A stretch of DNA of 64,000 nucleotides from Macrophomina tecta (GCA_024180945.1 JAKSGN010000006.1:372001-436000); one strand, 5' to 3'. Positions 43,914-56,429 are shown, counted from the first letter of the stretch. Notes: generated by a model not told the origin, from the sequence alone. A program made the numbers and translations.

Positions 43914-45586
43914 TTAATTATAACTGAAGAGCACGCTGATGCTCTCGCCGTGGTGCACGCGGCGGATTGCCTAGGGTGTATTAGCGTAGTCCACACATGT
44001 CTGCTATTGTATAAACAAACCTCTGCGAAGACACTGGAAGTCGTTAGTTACAGAGTTTTCCAAGTTCTTGGAGAAGGGAGCACTTACTTTCCGATTTCAA
44101 GAACTTCCAGCTTGTTGCAGTGTGCAAGATGCTCCGTCTGATCGACACTGTTCGTGACCACAAGCTGTGACAGTCAGTACCGTCCAGCGTAGAACCACAC
44201 CCAATAATGCTCAGTTCAAGAGTGCCTTACCTTATCGATCGCGCTAGCATTGATGCGGTCGATAGCGTCGCCACTGAGAATGCCGTGAGTGACGAGGGCA
44301 TAGACCTTTGTCGCACCCTCTTTCTTCAACAGCTTTGCTGCCCTGGTTATGGTGTTGGAGGTGTCAGCCAAGTCATCAACCAAAATGGCAGTCCGCTCTG
44401 CAACATCGCCGACGAGCATCATGGTTGCGTTCTGACGATCAGTGATCTGCGTTGGTCGTCTCTCTACAGGAGAGTCAGTACGTGAAATCCTACCCAAAAA
44501 CAAGGCGACGGACCTTTGTGGATCAGCGCAAATGGCATCCCCAAAGCGTCCGCAATCGCAGTGGCGCGCTTTGCACCGCCAGCATCAGGACTGACAATCA
44601 CCGCCTCCTTGTAATTCGGAATGTGGTACTGAATATACTTCCGCAGAAGATGACGCCCATAGAGATTGTCGACCGGGATGTCAAAGAATCCTTGGTACTG
44701 GGGGTCGTGCAGATCCATGGTGATGACATGGTCAGCACCGGCGCAGGTCAACAGGTCCGCAACTGCCTAGAGTCAGCCTCTGCGTAACGATTACACAGTT
44801 CTCAAAGGCTTACCAAGAGTTCCAGCTTGGGCGACCCATTGCTTGTAACCGCGCTGCGGCTCAAACTTCGGAGGTTGTGTTACGGAACTGTTCAGCCCAT
44901 TGACTCCATTGACCGAGGAATTCGAGGCACCGCGCTCGCGGGCGAAGTAGCCTTGCTTGTCAGTCTCCTCCGAACCACGAGACTCGGGCATACCCTTACC
45001 ATCTTCACGAGCAGGTTTCGTCGGGCTGGTATCAGGAGCGCCATTGCGGCGCTCGTCCATTTGAAGGCGACTGAGCTGCTTATTCAAGCCATCCTGGCCG
45101 CCAGGCAAGCCAACGCTCTCTGGACGACCGGGCGCAGGCGTCGCGGGCACGCTGTCGAAGCTGTAGTTGGCCGGGCGATTCGCATGACTAGGGCCCTTTG
45201 CGAGCGGGGCGCCGCGCTTCTCGTAGGGGATATCGCTTTGCCGAGAGTAGGGGAAAAGAGGGAGCACCGCGGTGACGCGGCGAGCGGAGGCGGTCTTGCA
45301 GGCAGAGATAGTAATGAGGAGCTGCATTGCGGCGTCAGTGGTCCGGCAGAGCCCGAGTGCGCAGCATTCAGTATACCTCCATGAGGTGGTCGTTGACCTT
45401 CCCACCACCCGACTGAATGATAAAGACATCCTTGCCGCGCACCGACTCTTGGATCTCCACGCGTGTCTCGCCCACGGCAAATTTGCTCAAGAGAATCTGG
45501 GCGGGCGGGATGCCCAGGTGGTTGCAGATTGTCTCGGTGAGCTGGGGATGGCTGCTGCCACCCAGGATCACAAGGTTGCGGACCAT
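43914..45586 (-). CDS. PRS1: Ribose-phosphate pyrophosphokinase with large insertion
   Basis: Makes PRPP from ribose-5-phosphate and ATP for nucleotide, His and Trp synthesis. Seven exons were joined: 45586-45377, 45321-44814, 44762-44514, 44463-44231, 44164-44088, 44033-44021 and 43970-43914; introns are 50-66 bp; the product is 448 aa. Joints give [38 protein letters not shown] and EIGNVFAEAIRR. The PRPP-synthetase signature [20 protein letters not shown] and the PRPP-binding loop [11 protein letters not shown] are intact. After [14 protein letters not shown] about 100 Ser/Pro/Gly-rich residues are inserted before [10 protein letters not shown], comparable to the non-homologous region of yeast Prs1. 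Exon 6 is only 13 nt. Symbol chosen by that resemblance. Confidence 0.92.
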
Positions 45587-47149
45587 GGCGGCGCGCGGAG
45601 ATGCGGACAGAGCGAGCTGAGGAGGTGGTGTATGTGGAGCAGGACAGAGGAGAGGCTCGTTCAGGCTGGGTTCGGGCCGGCGGGCGAGAGCTGGGTGGAA
45701 CGGCGGCCGCGAGCAGAGAGTCACGGGTTGGATGCGCCGGGGCGAGGGCTCACGGGGTCGAATTGCGCAAAGAGGTGCAAAGGGCAGACGGGTGTCTGGC
45801 AGAGGCTGGGCATACCATGGTGGTCATGGTCAAAAAGTTTTGGCAGCGCGGGGATGATTGGGTCGAGCTTCCGGCCTGTTGCTCATCGCCGCTTTTCCCC
45901 TTTGCAACACCACCCGACAAGCCTCTGACTCGGCGCTGTCCAAGACGATTTGCGCGGATGATCCGCCTGCGTGCGTCGCCTTCCCCAGCGCCGTGCAGCC
46001 TCTCGCGTCGCACTCGAAGAAGCCGCTCTGCTAAGTGACGCACCGAGCCTATGCCCTTGTCGCGATTACTAAGGCCGCCCGCTCACCACCTGCTCGGCTC
46101 TACCATGCAACAATTTTCCTCCCTGACCTTCAGGCCGGGACCGTCAGTCCAATATCGCAGCTAGTCTTCTGCTCCACAGACGTTTGCTTCTAGGCCAATG
46201 CTTCAATTTTGCGCGCGTCTCTGCAATTATCGTTGCCGTACTTTGGACGCCAACCTCGTGACCGATGCGTCCTCGGTTTGCCCCGTTATCGCTTGGTCCA
46301 AACTTGTTCGAAGCAATCACGCTGCCATTCTCGCCACGATGGTCTATCGGTCGTGGTGAGTATGGCCATTTTCTTCCAATCTCACCCAGTACGCAGTCGT
46401 GTCTCGGAGGCCTCAATGGACTTCCCTGCTGAGTGAGAGTAGGGAGTCGACATTTGATGCGCGATCAAGCTAAAGTTTGATAGGCGGCTGTGGGCGCACT
46501 CATCCAAACAATGGCTTCCTTGCAAGCGCCCTTGAGCCGCATGTGTAACCGGTCAAGTGACGACTGATTTGAAGATGTCAGAAGCCACCGATGGAGGCTG
46601 CGAATCCTGCTTTCAATGCGCCTTCGTGTGCCGCGAGGATTCTTCGGCCTGGTGTTTTGCGATGCAGCCCAGCAATGCCCAGAATGCGGCAGGCCGAAGT
46701 GTCCGACCAGAAGTCTACAACGTGTACCCGGGTAGTGCGTTCTGCCGAGAAAAGAAACTGGCTTCGTGATCTATTCCTCACGGAGTCTGTATTCTCGTTG
46801 AACACGCTTGCAGATGGTCAACGCGTGGCGGCACACCACTGAGAGCGTGTGATCATTCTTCCTTGTCCCAGAGCAATATTGCGCGACGGAGTTGGCGCCT
46901 ATACGTCAGCGCCCGACTTCTCCTTGCTGGATAGCCGCTCATCCGGATGGCTACCACTAGCCAAGCTTACTTACGATGCTTTCATGTTCGCGTTCCCCGC
47001 ACTTCCCCACGCTCTATCCGAGGAGCATGTAGATCTGCGCTCCGTAACCCATAAAGCATAAATGTCGCCGACATCCGGCATGCAAAACCAGTCACTGTCG
47101 ATTGTAGACGCGTACTTACGTTAACTACCACTTCGAAGACCGCGGCACG
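45587..47149. promoter_or_regulatory. Divergent intergenic region, PRS1 / MBL hydrolase
   Basis: 1.56 kb between divergent starts. The PRS1-proximal half is GC-rich. No gene or clear element is seen; both promoters must be here. Confidence 0.4.
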
Positions 47150-48310
47150 ATGTCCCAAACCGGCAATATCAAGCCTCAGGCTCACCCTTCTCTAAACATC
47201 CCCGCTTCAAAGACGAGTGTGGACGTGAGCATTATCAACACCTCGACGAACCTAGTGTGTCCGGCCAATGGGTTCGTAAAGCCTGTACTAAAGGGCCATG
47301 AGGCCATCAATATGCCCACATATGCCTTCCACATTCGGCATCCCTCTGGCAAGGAAATTCTCTTCGATCTCGGCGCCCGGAAAGACTGGTGGAACTTTTC
47401 TCCCGTGGTAGTCGCAACAGTCAAGAAGTTGATTCTGGGAATGGACGTCAAGAAGGGAATCGATGAGCAATTGACTGAGGGCGGTGTGGATCTGAACCGC
47501 ATCAGCTCCATCGTCATCTCTCACTGGCACTTCGATCACACCGGTGACCCGTCCCTATTTCCCAAGTCTGCAGAGCTCGTCTTCGGGCCGGGTTTCCGGG
47601 AGAATTTCATGCCGGGCTACCCCACGAATCCGACAGGCCTGATGCTCGACTCCGACTTCGAAGGCCGGACCGTGCGCGAAGTGGCATTCTCGTCCGGCCT
47701 GAAGATTGGCGAGTTCGAGGCTCACGATTTCTTCGGCGATGGGTCCTTCTACCTCTTGAACGTTCCTGGCCACGCCATCGGCCATATATCAGCGCTCGCC
47801 AGAACGACACCTGACACATTCGTGTTCATGGGAGGTGATATCTGTCACTTCGGCGGCGCCTACCGACCCACCGTTTACGCCCCTATGCCGGAGACCATTC
47901 CAGAGGACGTGCCGCTTGACCGGAAGCGGTTCCATGTGCCTTGCCCTTGCTCGATTTTCACGGCCTGCCATCCTGATCCTCCAAATGCGCGCACGAAGCC
48001 GTATTACGAGGTGACTCGTGAGGAAGGTAGCTGGTACATCGATCCTCCGACGGCACAACAGTCTATCGATCGGCTGCAGGCTTTTGATGCGGATCCGAAC
48101 GTCTTCGTCTGCATTGCGCACGACGAGGGGCTGTTGGATGTTGTCGATTGGTTCCCGAATGGCACTATTACTGACTGGAAGAAGAAAGGCTGGAAGGAAA
48201 AAAGCAGATGGGGCTTTTTAAATGCATTACCCATTGACGGAAAACCTGCGGCAGAACCTTACTGCCCCGGTTTGATGAAGGATGGAAAGGTTGAATATCG
48301 CATGGAGTAG
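47150..48310 (+). CDS. Metallo-beta-lactamase-fold hydrolase (lactonase-like)
   Basis: Probable zinc hydrolase of the AHL-lactonase-like branch. It is a 386-aa single exon with the ATG in ACGATGTCC. The metal-site residues are SHWHFDHTGD (HxHxDH), VPGHAIGH, MGGDICHFGG and a late IAHDEG. A conserved ILFDLGARKDWW strand precedes them. No signal peptide or membrane segment is seen, so it is probably cytosolic. The cysteine-rich CPCSIFTACHPDPP loop is unusual. The natural substrate is unknown; lactones of foreign or self-made metabolites are plausible. Confidence 0.88.
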   Translation: MSQTGNIKPQAHPSLNIPASKTSVDVSIINTSTNLVCPANGFVKPVLKGHEAINMPTYAFHIRHPSGKEILFDLGARKDWWNFSPVVVATVKKLILGMDVKKGIDEQLTEGGVDLNRISSIVISHWHFDHTGDPSLFPKSAELVFGPGFRENFMPGYPTNPTGLMLDSDFEGRTVREVAFSSGLKIGEFEAHDFFGDGSFYLLNVPGHAIGHISALARTTPDTFVFMGGDICHFGGAYRPTVYAPMPETIPEDVPLDRKRFHVPCPCSIFTACHPDPPNARTKPYYEVTREEGSWYIDPPTAQQSIDRLQAFDADPNVFVCIAHDEGLLDVVDWFPNGTITDWKKKGWKEKSRWGFLNALPIDGKPAAEPYCPGLMKDGKVEYRME

Positions 48311-50821
48311 TCGACGTGGCCTGGTTTCGCGTCTTCCTTAGTCACTTTGTTGTAGTATAGTGTAAGGAGAGAAGGAGGAGAAGGCATAATGCTTCATTGC
48401 AATATTTGTCAATGTCTGGGGTTTTTCCGTCTCTGAAACCTTATAATCACGATGATAGCACATTAATCTTTCCGTGCTGTTTGCTAGTCTAGGTGTCCAG
48501 AATGCACAGGACAGTGGGCCCGTTTTGTATATCAATTCGGCTTCGGATATCCACACAAAGACCTCGATGATGTGTCGCCATATGAAAGACCCCCTTTCTA
48601 CATTTACCAGTTCGCTAGCATCCTACCCGTAGCCTAGCCTTGCAAGTTCACCGCATTGGATAGATTGTGCAAAGTGTGCACGCACGTATATCGGTTGTAG
48701 GGTCGGAAGCGTTACCAGCGGATAGCTGAATGGCTCGCACAAATAGACTAAGCAACCCGGGGGAAGCCAGTAAGCTTCTCAGGAACCACCACAGAGATTT
48801 AGTACCTGCACCCGAGGCTGTGGTTCGCATGACCTGCCACGCCTACGGATGCATGCAGTGATTGCTCTGTAAGACGTCGATCAGCTCCCGAGGTCATCGT
48901 AGATGATCGGATGTTGTCGGGAATGTGTTGACGCCCTGCTGCCGTATCCTACAAGCATTATTCTTCATGTGAGCACCGAGGGCTTGAAGGAGCCTTCTAT
49001 GAATGCCGCAGGTTCAGGTGGTCTCATGATGCTTGTGAGGATCTCGGCCTGGTTCTCACATGCTAAAGGGCGTAGGAGTTCTCGTTCGAATGCCACTTCG
49101 GATAGCTGCGACGCATCTAAATGGTGGGGCCGCTGCGAATGGGTATGAAGCTGTCCTCACACGACATCCGCCCGCGTTGTACAGTGCGGGGCGCGACAGG
49201 AGCCTCAGCACTGTAGCGCGAGAAAACACACTCACAACACAACAGCTCATCGTCTGACAGAGATCGTAGCTTGACTCAACGTCTGCTAGGATGTGTCTGA
49301 GGAGGACAATCTGCACCGGTGTCTGCCAGAACTGTTGCCGGCCTGATTGGCGCTCAGACCCTGCATTTATGGTTCTCTGACGCCGCATCTTTTCAACGCG
49401 CGACCGTCCATTGGGAAACCAACAGTGCAAAAGACAATATGCAAGCAATTGAACAAATGCGATCTGAATGGTCAGCTGGCTGTATCCCTGCCTTTTCGGG
49501 AAATGATGGGCCAGGCCCGTATGGACCGACGAAGCGAATGATAGGCTAGCCTCGCACGGAAATCTGATGGCCGGCTGCAGACATTGCACAGCTCAATGTC
49601 CGGTGGAGAAGACTCATCGGAGCACCGTGGGCTCAGCCTGCCATCGCGGAGGCGGTGCGGCAACAGTAGAAGGCCCACGAGACGTGCGATCCAGCGTGCA
49701 TCGCGGGACCCGGAGGATGATGCCAGCAAATGCGCAAAGCGTGGCGAAAGACGGGCAGACCGGATGGGTGATTGACGTGCCATGTGCCTCAATCAGGCAA
49801 TCTCAGGCCCACCACGCGCGCTGGGGAAAAGCTTCTCGATGGCCAGAGTCGAGTAGCACGCGGCGCGGCTGCAGGGAGATATGCGAGCGAGCCCACGAAC
49901 CTCGCAGCTTAGTGTGCGGAATGCTGACACGGCACACCGCCGGTTGCATGGCGGGCGCATCTTGTGTGATGGAAGGCGCAGGCGGGCCAGGCAGCGCCGT
50001 TGACTTGTCCTCTCCAGCCAGCATAGCAGAGGCCGGCAGAGGAGCGAGAGCAGCGGCGGTGGGATGCGCAAGTGAACATGGCAGAGCGAGGGATGACGTA
50101 GCTACCGTGGACCCTTCGAAAAATGACGATGAGCCATCTCATTGGCCGGCGTGCTGAGGACTGAGGTTTTGACGGGAGCGAAGGGATGGGCCCGCGTCCG
50201 CCTCCGTCGCTGCTGTTGCTGCCGCCGCTGCCCGTCGCCAGCGGACCTCGCAGGAGCATCAGGCGGCCTGGTGCGTGCGGGGACGGGCATGGGCAGATGC
50301 GTCGGGGCTGCTGGAGCGTTACTGCTGCGATGCTGGCAGAGCTTGCAGAGCGCAGCGGCAGCGCTGCAACAAAGGCTGGCTGCTTGTCGCGCGCTCTTCC
50401 TCCCTGGAACGCCCCGATCGCCGACGGAAAGGCAGCCGCAGCTGCCCCTCCATTACGTTACCGCGCCTGGCGAGCGCAGCGCTGCGGTACAAGACCTCGT
50501 CACTCCGACTCTGTCCTGCCATTCTGTTCCGCTCCATTGCAATTCTTCCCGTCCCCTGCATTCAGTCTCTTTATAGCCTGCCTGTCCTACTCAACAGTCT
50601 TAGCCCAGATCTCCTATTCCGCCCTATTCTCCGTGCAACTCGAGCCACGACTCGCACGCGTGACCGCCGACACGAGCCCATAGCTCACTCCCGCATTCCC
50701 TCGAGCTCCGTACCAGCTTGTACCACCCAGATCCCGCCCGCCATCAGCTGCATAAATTCCCAACGCCCCAAACTCTCATTCACCGCTCTCCCCAAGCGCC
50801 GAACACTTCCACCAGCGTGCA
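48311..50821. other. Intergenic region upstream of neutral trehalase
   Basis: 2.5 kb with no supported gene; frames of up to about 220 codons lack domains. The 650 bp before the trehalase start is C-rich and includes CCCCT pentamers at 50445-50449 and 50553-50557, candidate stress-response elements by sequence only. Confidence 0.45.
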
Positions 50822-53265
50822 ATGAGCTCGCAGCAATCGGTTCCCCGCCACCATCGCTCTTCGACCAACGACATCGACCCCCTGTCTGCCGCGTCCGTTT
50901 ACTATGGCGACTCCCACAAGAAGAAGACTAAGACACGCACTTATTCGGGCGTACGTTGCACGCTGCTTACTTCCTGAAGCAAGCTCGAGCAGACGCTGAC
51001 GCACAACATCTACAGGTCCTCGACGTCGGGAAGCAGAATGCTGCGGTGGCGGCTGGCATGAAGACCGGAGGACGTCGATCGAGCCATGGTGAGTCGCTGT
51101 GCCCCCCTTCCCGCCCTCAACCAACTCAGCACGCCGACTGACCTGGCCCTTCTACAGATGAGCAGGCATCTCAGCCCCGCAAGTTCCTTATCCCCGTCGA
51201 CGAGACATTGAAGACCCTCCTCGAGCGCGAAGACACCGACCAGAATTATCAAATCACAATTGAAGATGCCGGTCCTAAGGTGCGCATAGTTGGCAATTGA
51301 TTGGACCTTCGGGGGATCATGGTTGCTGATACAGCGGTTTAGGTGCTCTCCGTCGGTACGGCTGCTTCCAATGGCCTCAACCGCTTCGATGTCCGGGGAA
51401 CCTACATGCTCGCCAATCTCCTGCAGGAACTCACGCTTGCTAAGGATTATGGCCGCAAGACGATTGTTCTCGACGAAGCTCGTCTGAACGAGAATCCAGT
51501 CAATCGGCTTTCACGCTTGATCAAGGACACGTTTTGGAACAACCTCACCCGACGAACCGATTCATCCAATATCTCCCGAATCGCCCGCGACCCTAAGGAT
51601 TGGACTGACAACCCGCATCCAAGAATTTATGTTCCCCGCGGTGCGCCTGAGCAATATGAGTATTACTTGAAGCACGCCAAGGAGCATCCAGATGAGAAAC
51701 TCGAGGTCATCTACCTGGCCGAGGACTGCACCAACGATGAATATGTCAGAGATCTCAATGATGCTCCTGGCCTCCTTGCTCTTGACATGGAAGAGTATGT
51801 CAACGAGAAGGGCGAGAAGGATTTCCGCGGCAAGCCTTTTGTCGTTCCTGGAGGCAGATTCAACGAACTCTACGGCTGGGACAGTTACATGGAGTCGCTT
51901 GGTCTACTTGTAAACGACCGCGTCGACTTGGTCAAGTCCATGGTCGAGAACTTCTGCTTTTGCATCAAGCACTACGGCAAGATTCTCAACGGAAACCGGA
52001 CCTACTACCTGGGCCGCTCTCAGCCGCCATTCTTGACGGATATGTGCCTTCGTGTCTATGACCGTATCAAGCATGAGCCTGGAGCTCAGGATTTCTTGAG
52101 GACGTCAATCATGGCTGCGATCAAGGAGTACTACAGCGTCTGGACGGCTGAGCCGCGTTACGACGCAGAGACCGGACTGTCAAGATACCGCCCGGGCGGT
52201 ATTGGCGTACCTCCGGAGACCGAAGCTACCCACTTCGTTCACATCCTGGAGCCGTACGCGAAGAAGCACAACATGAGCTTCCATGAGTTTGTGCAGGCAT
52301 ACAATCACCGAACCGTCTCTGAGCCGGAGCTTGACGTGTATTTCTTGCACGATCGTGCTGTCCGAGAATCTGGCCATGATACTTCGTATCGTCTGGAACG
52401 CGTTGCGGCTGACCTGGCAACTGTCGATCTGAATTCTTTGCTATACAAGTATGAAACAGATATTGCTCGGACTATTCGCGCCCACTTTGGCGACCGTCTT
52501 CCCATCCCAGAGGAGTTCTGCGTCGCTGGTCAACAGCCTGGCCATGTGGAAACGTCTGCCGTATGGGATCGCCGCGCAAAGAAGAGGAAGGCTGTTATGG
52601 AGAAGTACATGTGGAGCGAGGAAGACGGCATGTATTTTGATTATCACACTGTCGAGAAGAAGCAGACCGGATACGAGAGTGCTACTACTTTCTGGCCCAT
52701 GTGGGCCGGCGTTGCTACTCCACGCCAGGCGGCAGCTCTCGTGTCGAAGGCGCTCCCGAAGCTCGAAGAATTCGGCGGCCTTGTCGCTGGTACGAAAAAG
52801 TCCCGTGGTGAAGTCGGCCTCGAGCGCCCCAACCGTCAATGGGATTATCCTTTCGGATGGGCGCCCCAGCAAATGCTTGCCTGGGTCGGCCTCCAGCGGT
52901 TCGGGTACGAGGCTGAAGCTCAGCGATTGGCCTACAAGTGGTGCTACATGGTTACCAAAGCTTTCGTCGACTTCAACGGTGTCGTCGTTGAGAAGTACGA
53001 CGTCACCAGACCCATTGATCCTCACAAGGTCGAGGCCGAGTACGGCAACCAAGGCAGCGACTTCAAAGGCGTTCCTCGCGAAGGGTAAATTGCTGTCCCA
53101 TTTGATGCTTTTCACGCACTTTGCTAACTTGCTTCCAGTTTTGGTTGGGTCAACGCCAGTTACGTGTATGGCCTTCAGATCCTAAACGCCCATATGCGAC
53201 GTGCTCTGGGCGCCTTGACGCCATACGACACGTTCATGAGAGCGACAGAAGCTCTTGGCCTGTAA
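50822..53265 (+). CDS. NTH1: Neutral trehalase
   Basis: Cytosolic enzyme that splits trehalose into two glucoses during germination and stress recovery. Exons are 50822-50950, 51016-51088, 51158-51279, 51343-53084 and 53139-53265 (introns 54-69 bp); the product is 730 aa, the expected length. The N-terminal regulatory part has [10 protein letters not shown], a PKA-type serine site. The calcium-binding loop is [15 protein letters not shown]. The catalytic GH37 domain carries signature 1 [20 protein letters not shown] and signature 2 [11 protein letters not shown]. It ends [15 protein letters not shown]. Regulation by PKA and calcium is known for this family and fits the pkaR gene in the same window, though linkage is probably coincidental. 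Confidence 0.96.
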
Positions 53266-53937
53266 AAGCATGTGCCTCCTTTTTGCGGTTAATGAATTTC
53301 CTGATCGGCCAGCAGAGCCCGACAGCTGAAGCAGATGTGTTGCTTAGACTGGGTGTGTATAGATGCTTCGTGGGACTTGGGAGAATTGAGCGTCTTGGCG
53401 TTAGCTTTTCGGGGTTTACATCGCGTGGGCTTTCATCGCAAATCCCCTTTGCTACTGATCATACCAGTATCAACAAGTGTTCTGCCGGCTTGACGTCGTC
53501 TGCAGTTGTGCAGACAGTAGTGGACTTTTTCGAAGTAGCGTTTAGGATATCCATGGCATTGCAGAGTAGTTCAGAATGGCTTGAAGTGATGGCAACATTT
53601 CCGTGATTACCTTTCTGGGACACCGGCATCTCGGGGAGCAGTGTTGGTGGCCACGGAAGGCAGGCCGACAGCTGGAAACCCATGGAAACACGGCCGCATG
53701 AGGCTAGCGCGCTGACTAAGGTCGGGCGGCGACGGCGATGACTCCCCCACAAGACGTCAAGTGTGCCCGCCGCCCTCGCCGACGCTCTCGATCAGGATCT
53801 CAAGCCTCATAAAAGCCGCTTTTTCCTGCTTAACGCCACATCTCTACACCACTCCTACCGCCCACTCCAACCACCACCCAACTGCGCACCTTCAGTCTTG
53901 CGGCTTTCGCACACTCATCAGCTCAATCAACACAATC
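53266..53937. other. Intergenic region trehalase / MBF1
   Basis: 672 bp holding the trehalase 3' UTR and the MBF1 promoter. The last 150 bp is C/T/A-rich, typical of a fungal leader. Confidence 0.45.
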
Positions 53938-54547
53938 ATGTCCGACGACTGGGACAGTGTCACTAAGATCGGCAGCCGCGCCCGTGGTGGTGCCTCTGCC
54001 CCTCGCGAGACCGTCATCCGTGGCAAGGCGGCACTCAACGCTGCCCAGAGGACCGGCGGCATCGTCGCGACCGAGAAGAAGTTTGGCAGCACCAATACTG
54101 TTAGTATTTACCTAACTTGCCACCTTGCTTTATATCCCAGCCGATAGCATCAGCCACGGGAGCCAGCTTCCGACCCGGTCGCCTGCGCTGTTGCATTACC
54201 ACAGAATGAACGCTAACAGGTGTCTATTACAGCGCGCAGCTGTTGAGGGCCAGCACCTGACCAAGGTCGACCGTTCGGACGACATCGTGAAGCCCAAGAC
54301 CGTCGGCACTAAGGTCGGTGATGCGATTAAGAAGGCACGAGCGGAGGCGAAGAACGACAAGGGAACGACCATGACGCAGAAGGACCTGGCCACCAAGTGC
54401 AACACCACCCCGACGGTCGTCGCCGACTTCGAGCGCGGCACTGCTGCGCCCGACCAGAAGGTCTTGGCCACTATGGAGCGCGTGCTCAACGTCATCCTGC
54501 GTGGCGACAAGATTGGCCAGCCCAAGTTCCCCAACAAGAAGAAATAA
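53938..54547 (+). CDS. MBF1: Multiprotein bridging factor 1
   Basis: Transcriptional coactivator that bridges TBP and bZIP activators; it also acts at collided ribosomes in yeast. Exon 1 is 53938-54099 and exon 2 is 54233-54547; the 133-bp intron joins GSTNT to RAAVEGQHL, giving 158 aa. The N-terminal MBF1 domain is [34 protein letters not shown]. The C-terminal helix-turn-helix (Cro/C1 type) is [37 protein letters not shown], ending [10 protein letters not shown]. The start ATG follows CACAATC. Confidence 0.95.
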
Positions 54548-55310
54548 GCGCGTGCATCCCCACATCGGTGTTGGCGTTATTTTGTCGGGAGAAACACTCT
54601 CTCTTGCCCTACCGACGGATGTGCGAAAAGGGCCTCGAGGAGACTGGCAGATACCCTGCTGCTGTGCAGCTGCAGCTTGAGTGGCCTGGGAATCGGTGAT
54701 GGCATGTAACGCACGTGCGCGTTAATCAACGGGAAGAAGGTGGTTGACGCTCAGTGCAAGCACAACTGGTTTTATTAGCGGGCGTTTTTCTGCGGGCAAC
54801 ACTGGATGAATGGCTTGACGGCTGGGAAAGGCCCGACTTTCTTATCACGGTTGGCTTTTCAGCGGTATTGCTGCTTACATGGTCTTTATTATTCGGCCTT
54901 TGGTTTCTTCAGAAAGGAGAAGAAAATAAAATACACCAAAATAGATGAATTAGACCGACTGTTTAAGGGACTATCCCTTTTGGTTGTGCCAAGCACTCAC
55001 AACAAATCGCCTGCACATGCGAACATAAGACGCTTGAACGGCAAACGCTGCACGACTCCTTCAGCTTGAATTGCCCTCGTCTCGTCGAATATATTGTCCG
55101 CCGACGTCTTAAATCACTATCGGTCGTATGCTCGGACGGCCCCCTCGATCTCCGCCACGTCCGTGGACGCTAACAATAGACTTTTCTTACTATCTACGCA
55201 CCAGCTAGTCTGCAAAACTGCCTAAGCACGATGGCCTGAAATATCATCTTCGGCTCTACGAACTCTGCCCTCCAGCCCAGAAGCGCCGCGATATCGTATA
55301 CAGCACGTTT

Positions 55311-55400
55311 CATGGCGAGTTAAAAGGCAGGCGTCCGGCCGTAAATATCGCTTAAAATAGAGGCACATCTGCGTCTAGAGGACTGCTTCAACTCTTTACG
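55311..55400. mobile_element. Palindromic MITE-like element, copy 9
   Basis: 90 bp. The left arm reads GCGAGTTAAAAGGCAGGCGT then CCGGCCGTAAATAT; the right arm, reverse-complemented, reads CGTAAAGAGTTGAAGCAGTC. It is followed by TA within the right tip. Confidence 0.65.
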
Positions 55401-55516
55401 GCCTTGTAAGTTTGAGGGTGACTTGTGGAAGAACCAGAGCTTGCATGCGGCGAGGCCGAATTGTGCGGCGTTGATGGGATGATGCCCTCCTACCTCGCTT
55501 CTTCTTCTTCTTCTTC

Positions 55517-55540
55517 TTTTTTTTTTTTTTTTTTTTTTTT
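55517..55540. repeat. (TTC)n plus T24 tract
   Basis: TTC triplets from about 55498 run directly into 24 T. This is the first of three long T tracts within 600 bp. Confidence 0.75.
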
Positions 55541-55788
55541 ACAATCAATATGGTCCGAATGCTATCACAAGGGAAGAAGGAGCGGAAACACTATTTCCAA
55601 ATGATCACATAGTAGGGCCGCGTGTTTGAATTTTACTTATATTTTCCTTTTAGACTTTTGGGTTTGCGGTAACCATCGGCAGGGGTTGTACGTCATGCAG
55701 GCCGAGTTTACTAGACTCGTTCGTTGGTCGGTGCTGAAATAGGAGTACTGGCGGAAGGCGGGTAGGGCCGACGCTAGGATTTAGATTG

Positions 55789-55806
55789 TTTTTTTTTTTT
55801 TTTTTT
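55789..55806. repeat. T18 tract
   Basis: Uninterrupted run of 18 T, the second of three in this stretch. Confidence 0.75.
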
Positions 55807-56056
55807 CCTTCTGTCGTGGTTCGGCAGTGGTGTTGTAAGGCTGGTGACGACATGGTAGGCTTCCCGCTTACGGAGAAGAGGGAAAAGTGGGAGCAAGGTT
55901 TGTTTTTGTTCGACCAACAGGAGCTTTCCTGTCGGGGTGTGAGCATGGCTAAATTGCGAGGCTTAGCTTTGCGGGTGAACGGCTGCAAAACGTTGGGAAG
56001 CTTTTTGCGGTTGTTTTGCACGGTATGTTTGCTGGATGTTGGAGCGAGCTTGTTAG

Positions 56057-56080
56057 TTTTTTTTTTTTTTTTTTTTTTTT
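56057..56080. repeat. T24 tract
   Basis: Uninterrupted run of 24 T followed by CCGCC and another short T run. Confidence 0.75.
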
Positions 56081-56429
56081 CCGCCTTTTTTTTCGTCTTT
56101 CACGTTGGGTGGAAACAACACAAGACATAGCCCTACGAATGAATGCAGGAACGCCTGGGTTGGTTTTGGGAGTCCCGATGAAGCGAGATTTTTTGGCTTC
56201 GGTGCTAGTGGAGCTCGCAAGGAGCTTATTAGATTCCCTTTAGTCCTTTCAATTCTTGTTTCTGCGGAGGCAAGCGGCCGCGGTAGTGGCTCCGTTATAC
56301 AAGCTCCGGCTGACCCGATGCTTCGACAGATCCTGCGGTCTCGGTGCCACGCCGATCGCTATGGCGTGGGTGGCATGACCAGGATATGGGCGAAGTGGTC
56401 GACCAGGAACGCTGTAATCTGCCCTTGCC

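Noticed and set aside
49063..49120. Possible further copy of the palindromic family (GCGTAGGAGTTCTCGTTCG)
   Set aside because: Shares only the outer few bases; the GAAGCA core and a second arm are missing.
50822..53265. Functional clustering of pkaR and neutral trehalase
   Set aside because: They are linked in a known pathway but lie about 38 kb apart with unrelated genes between.
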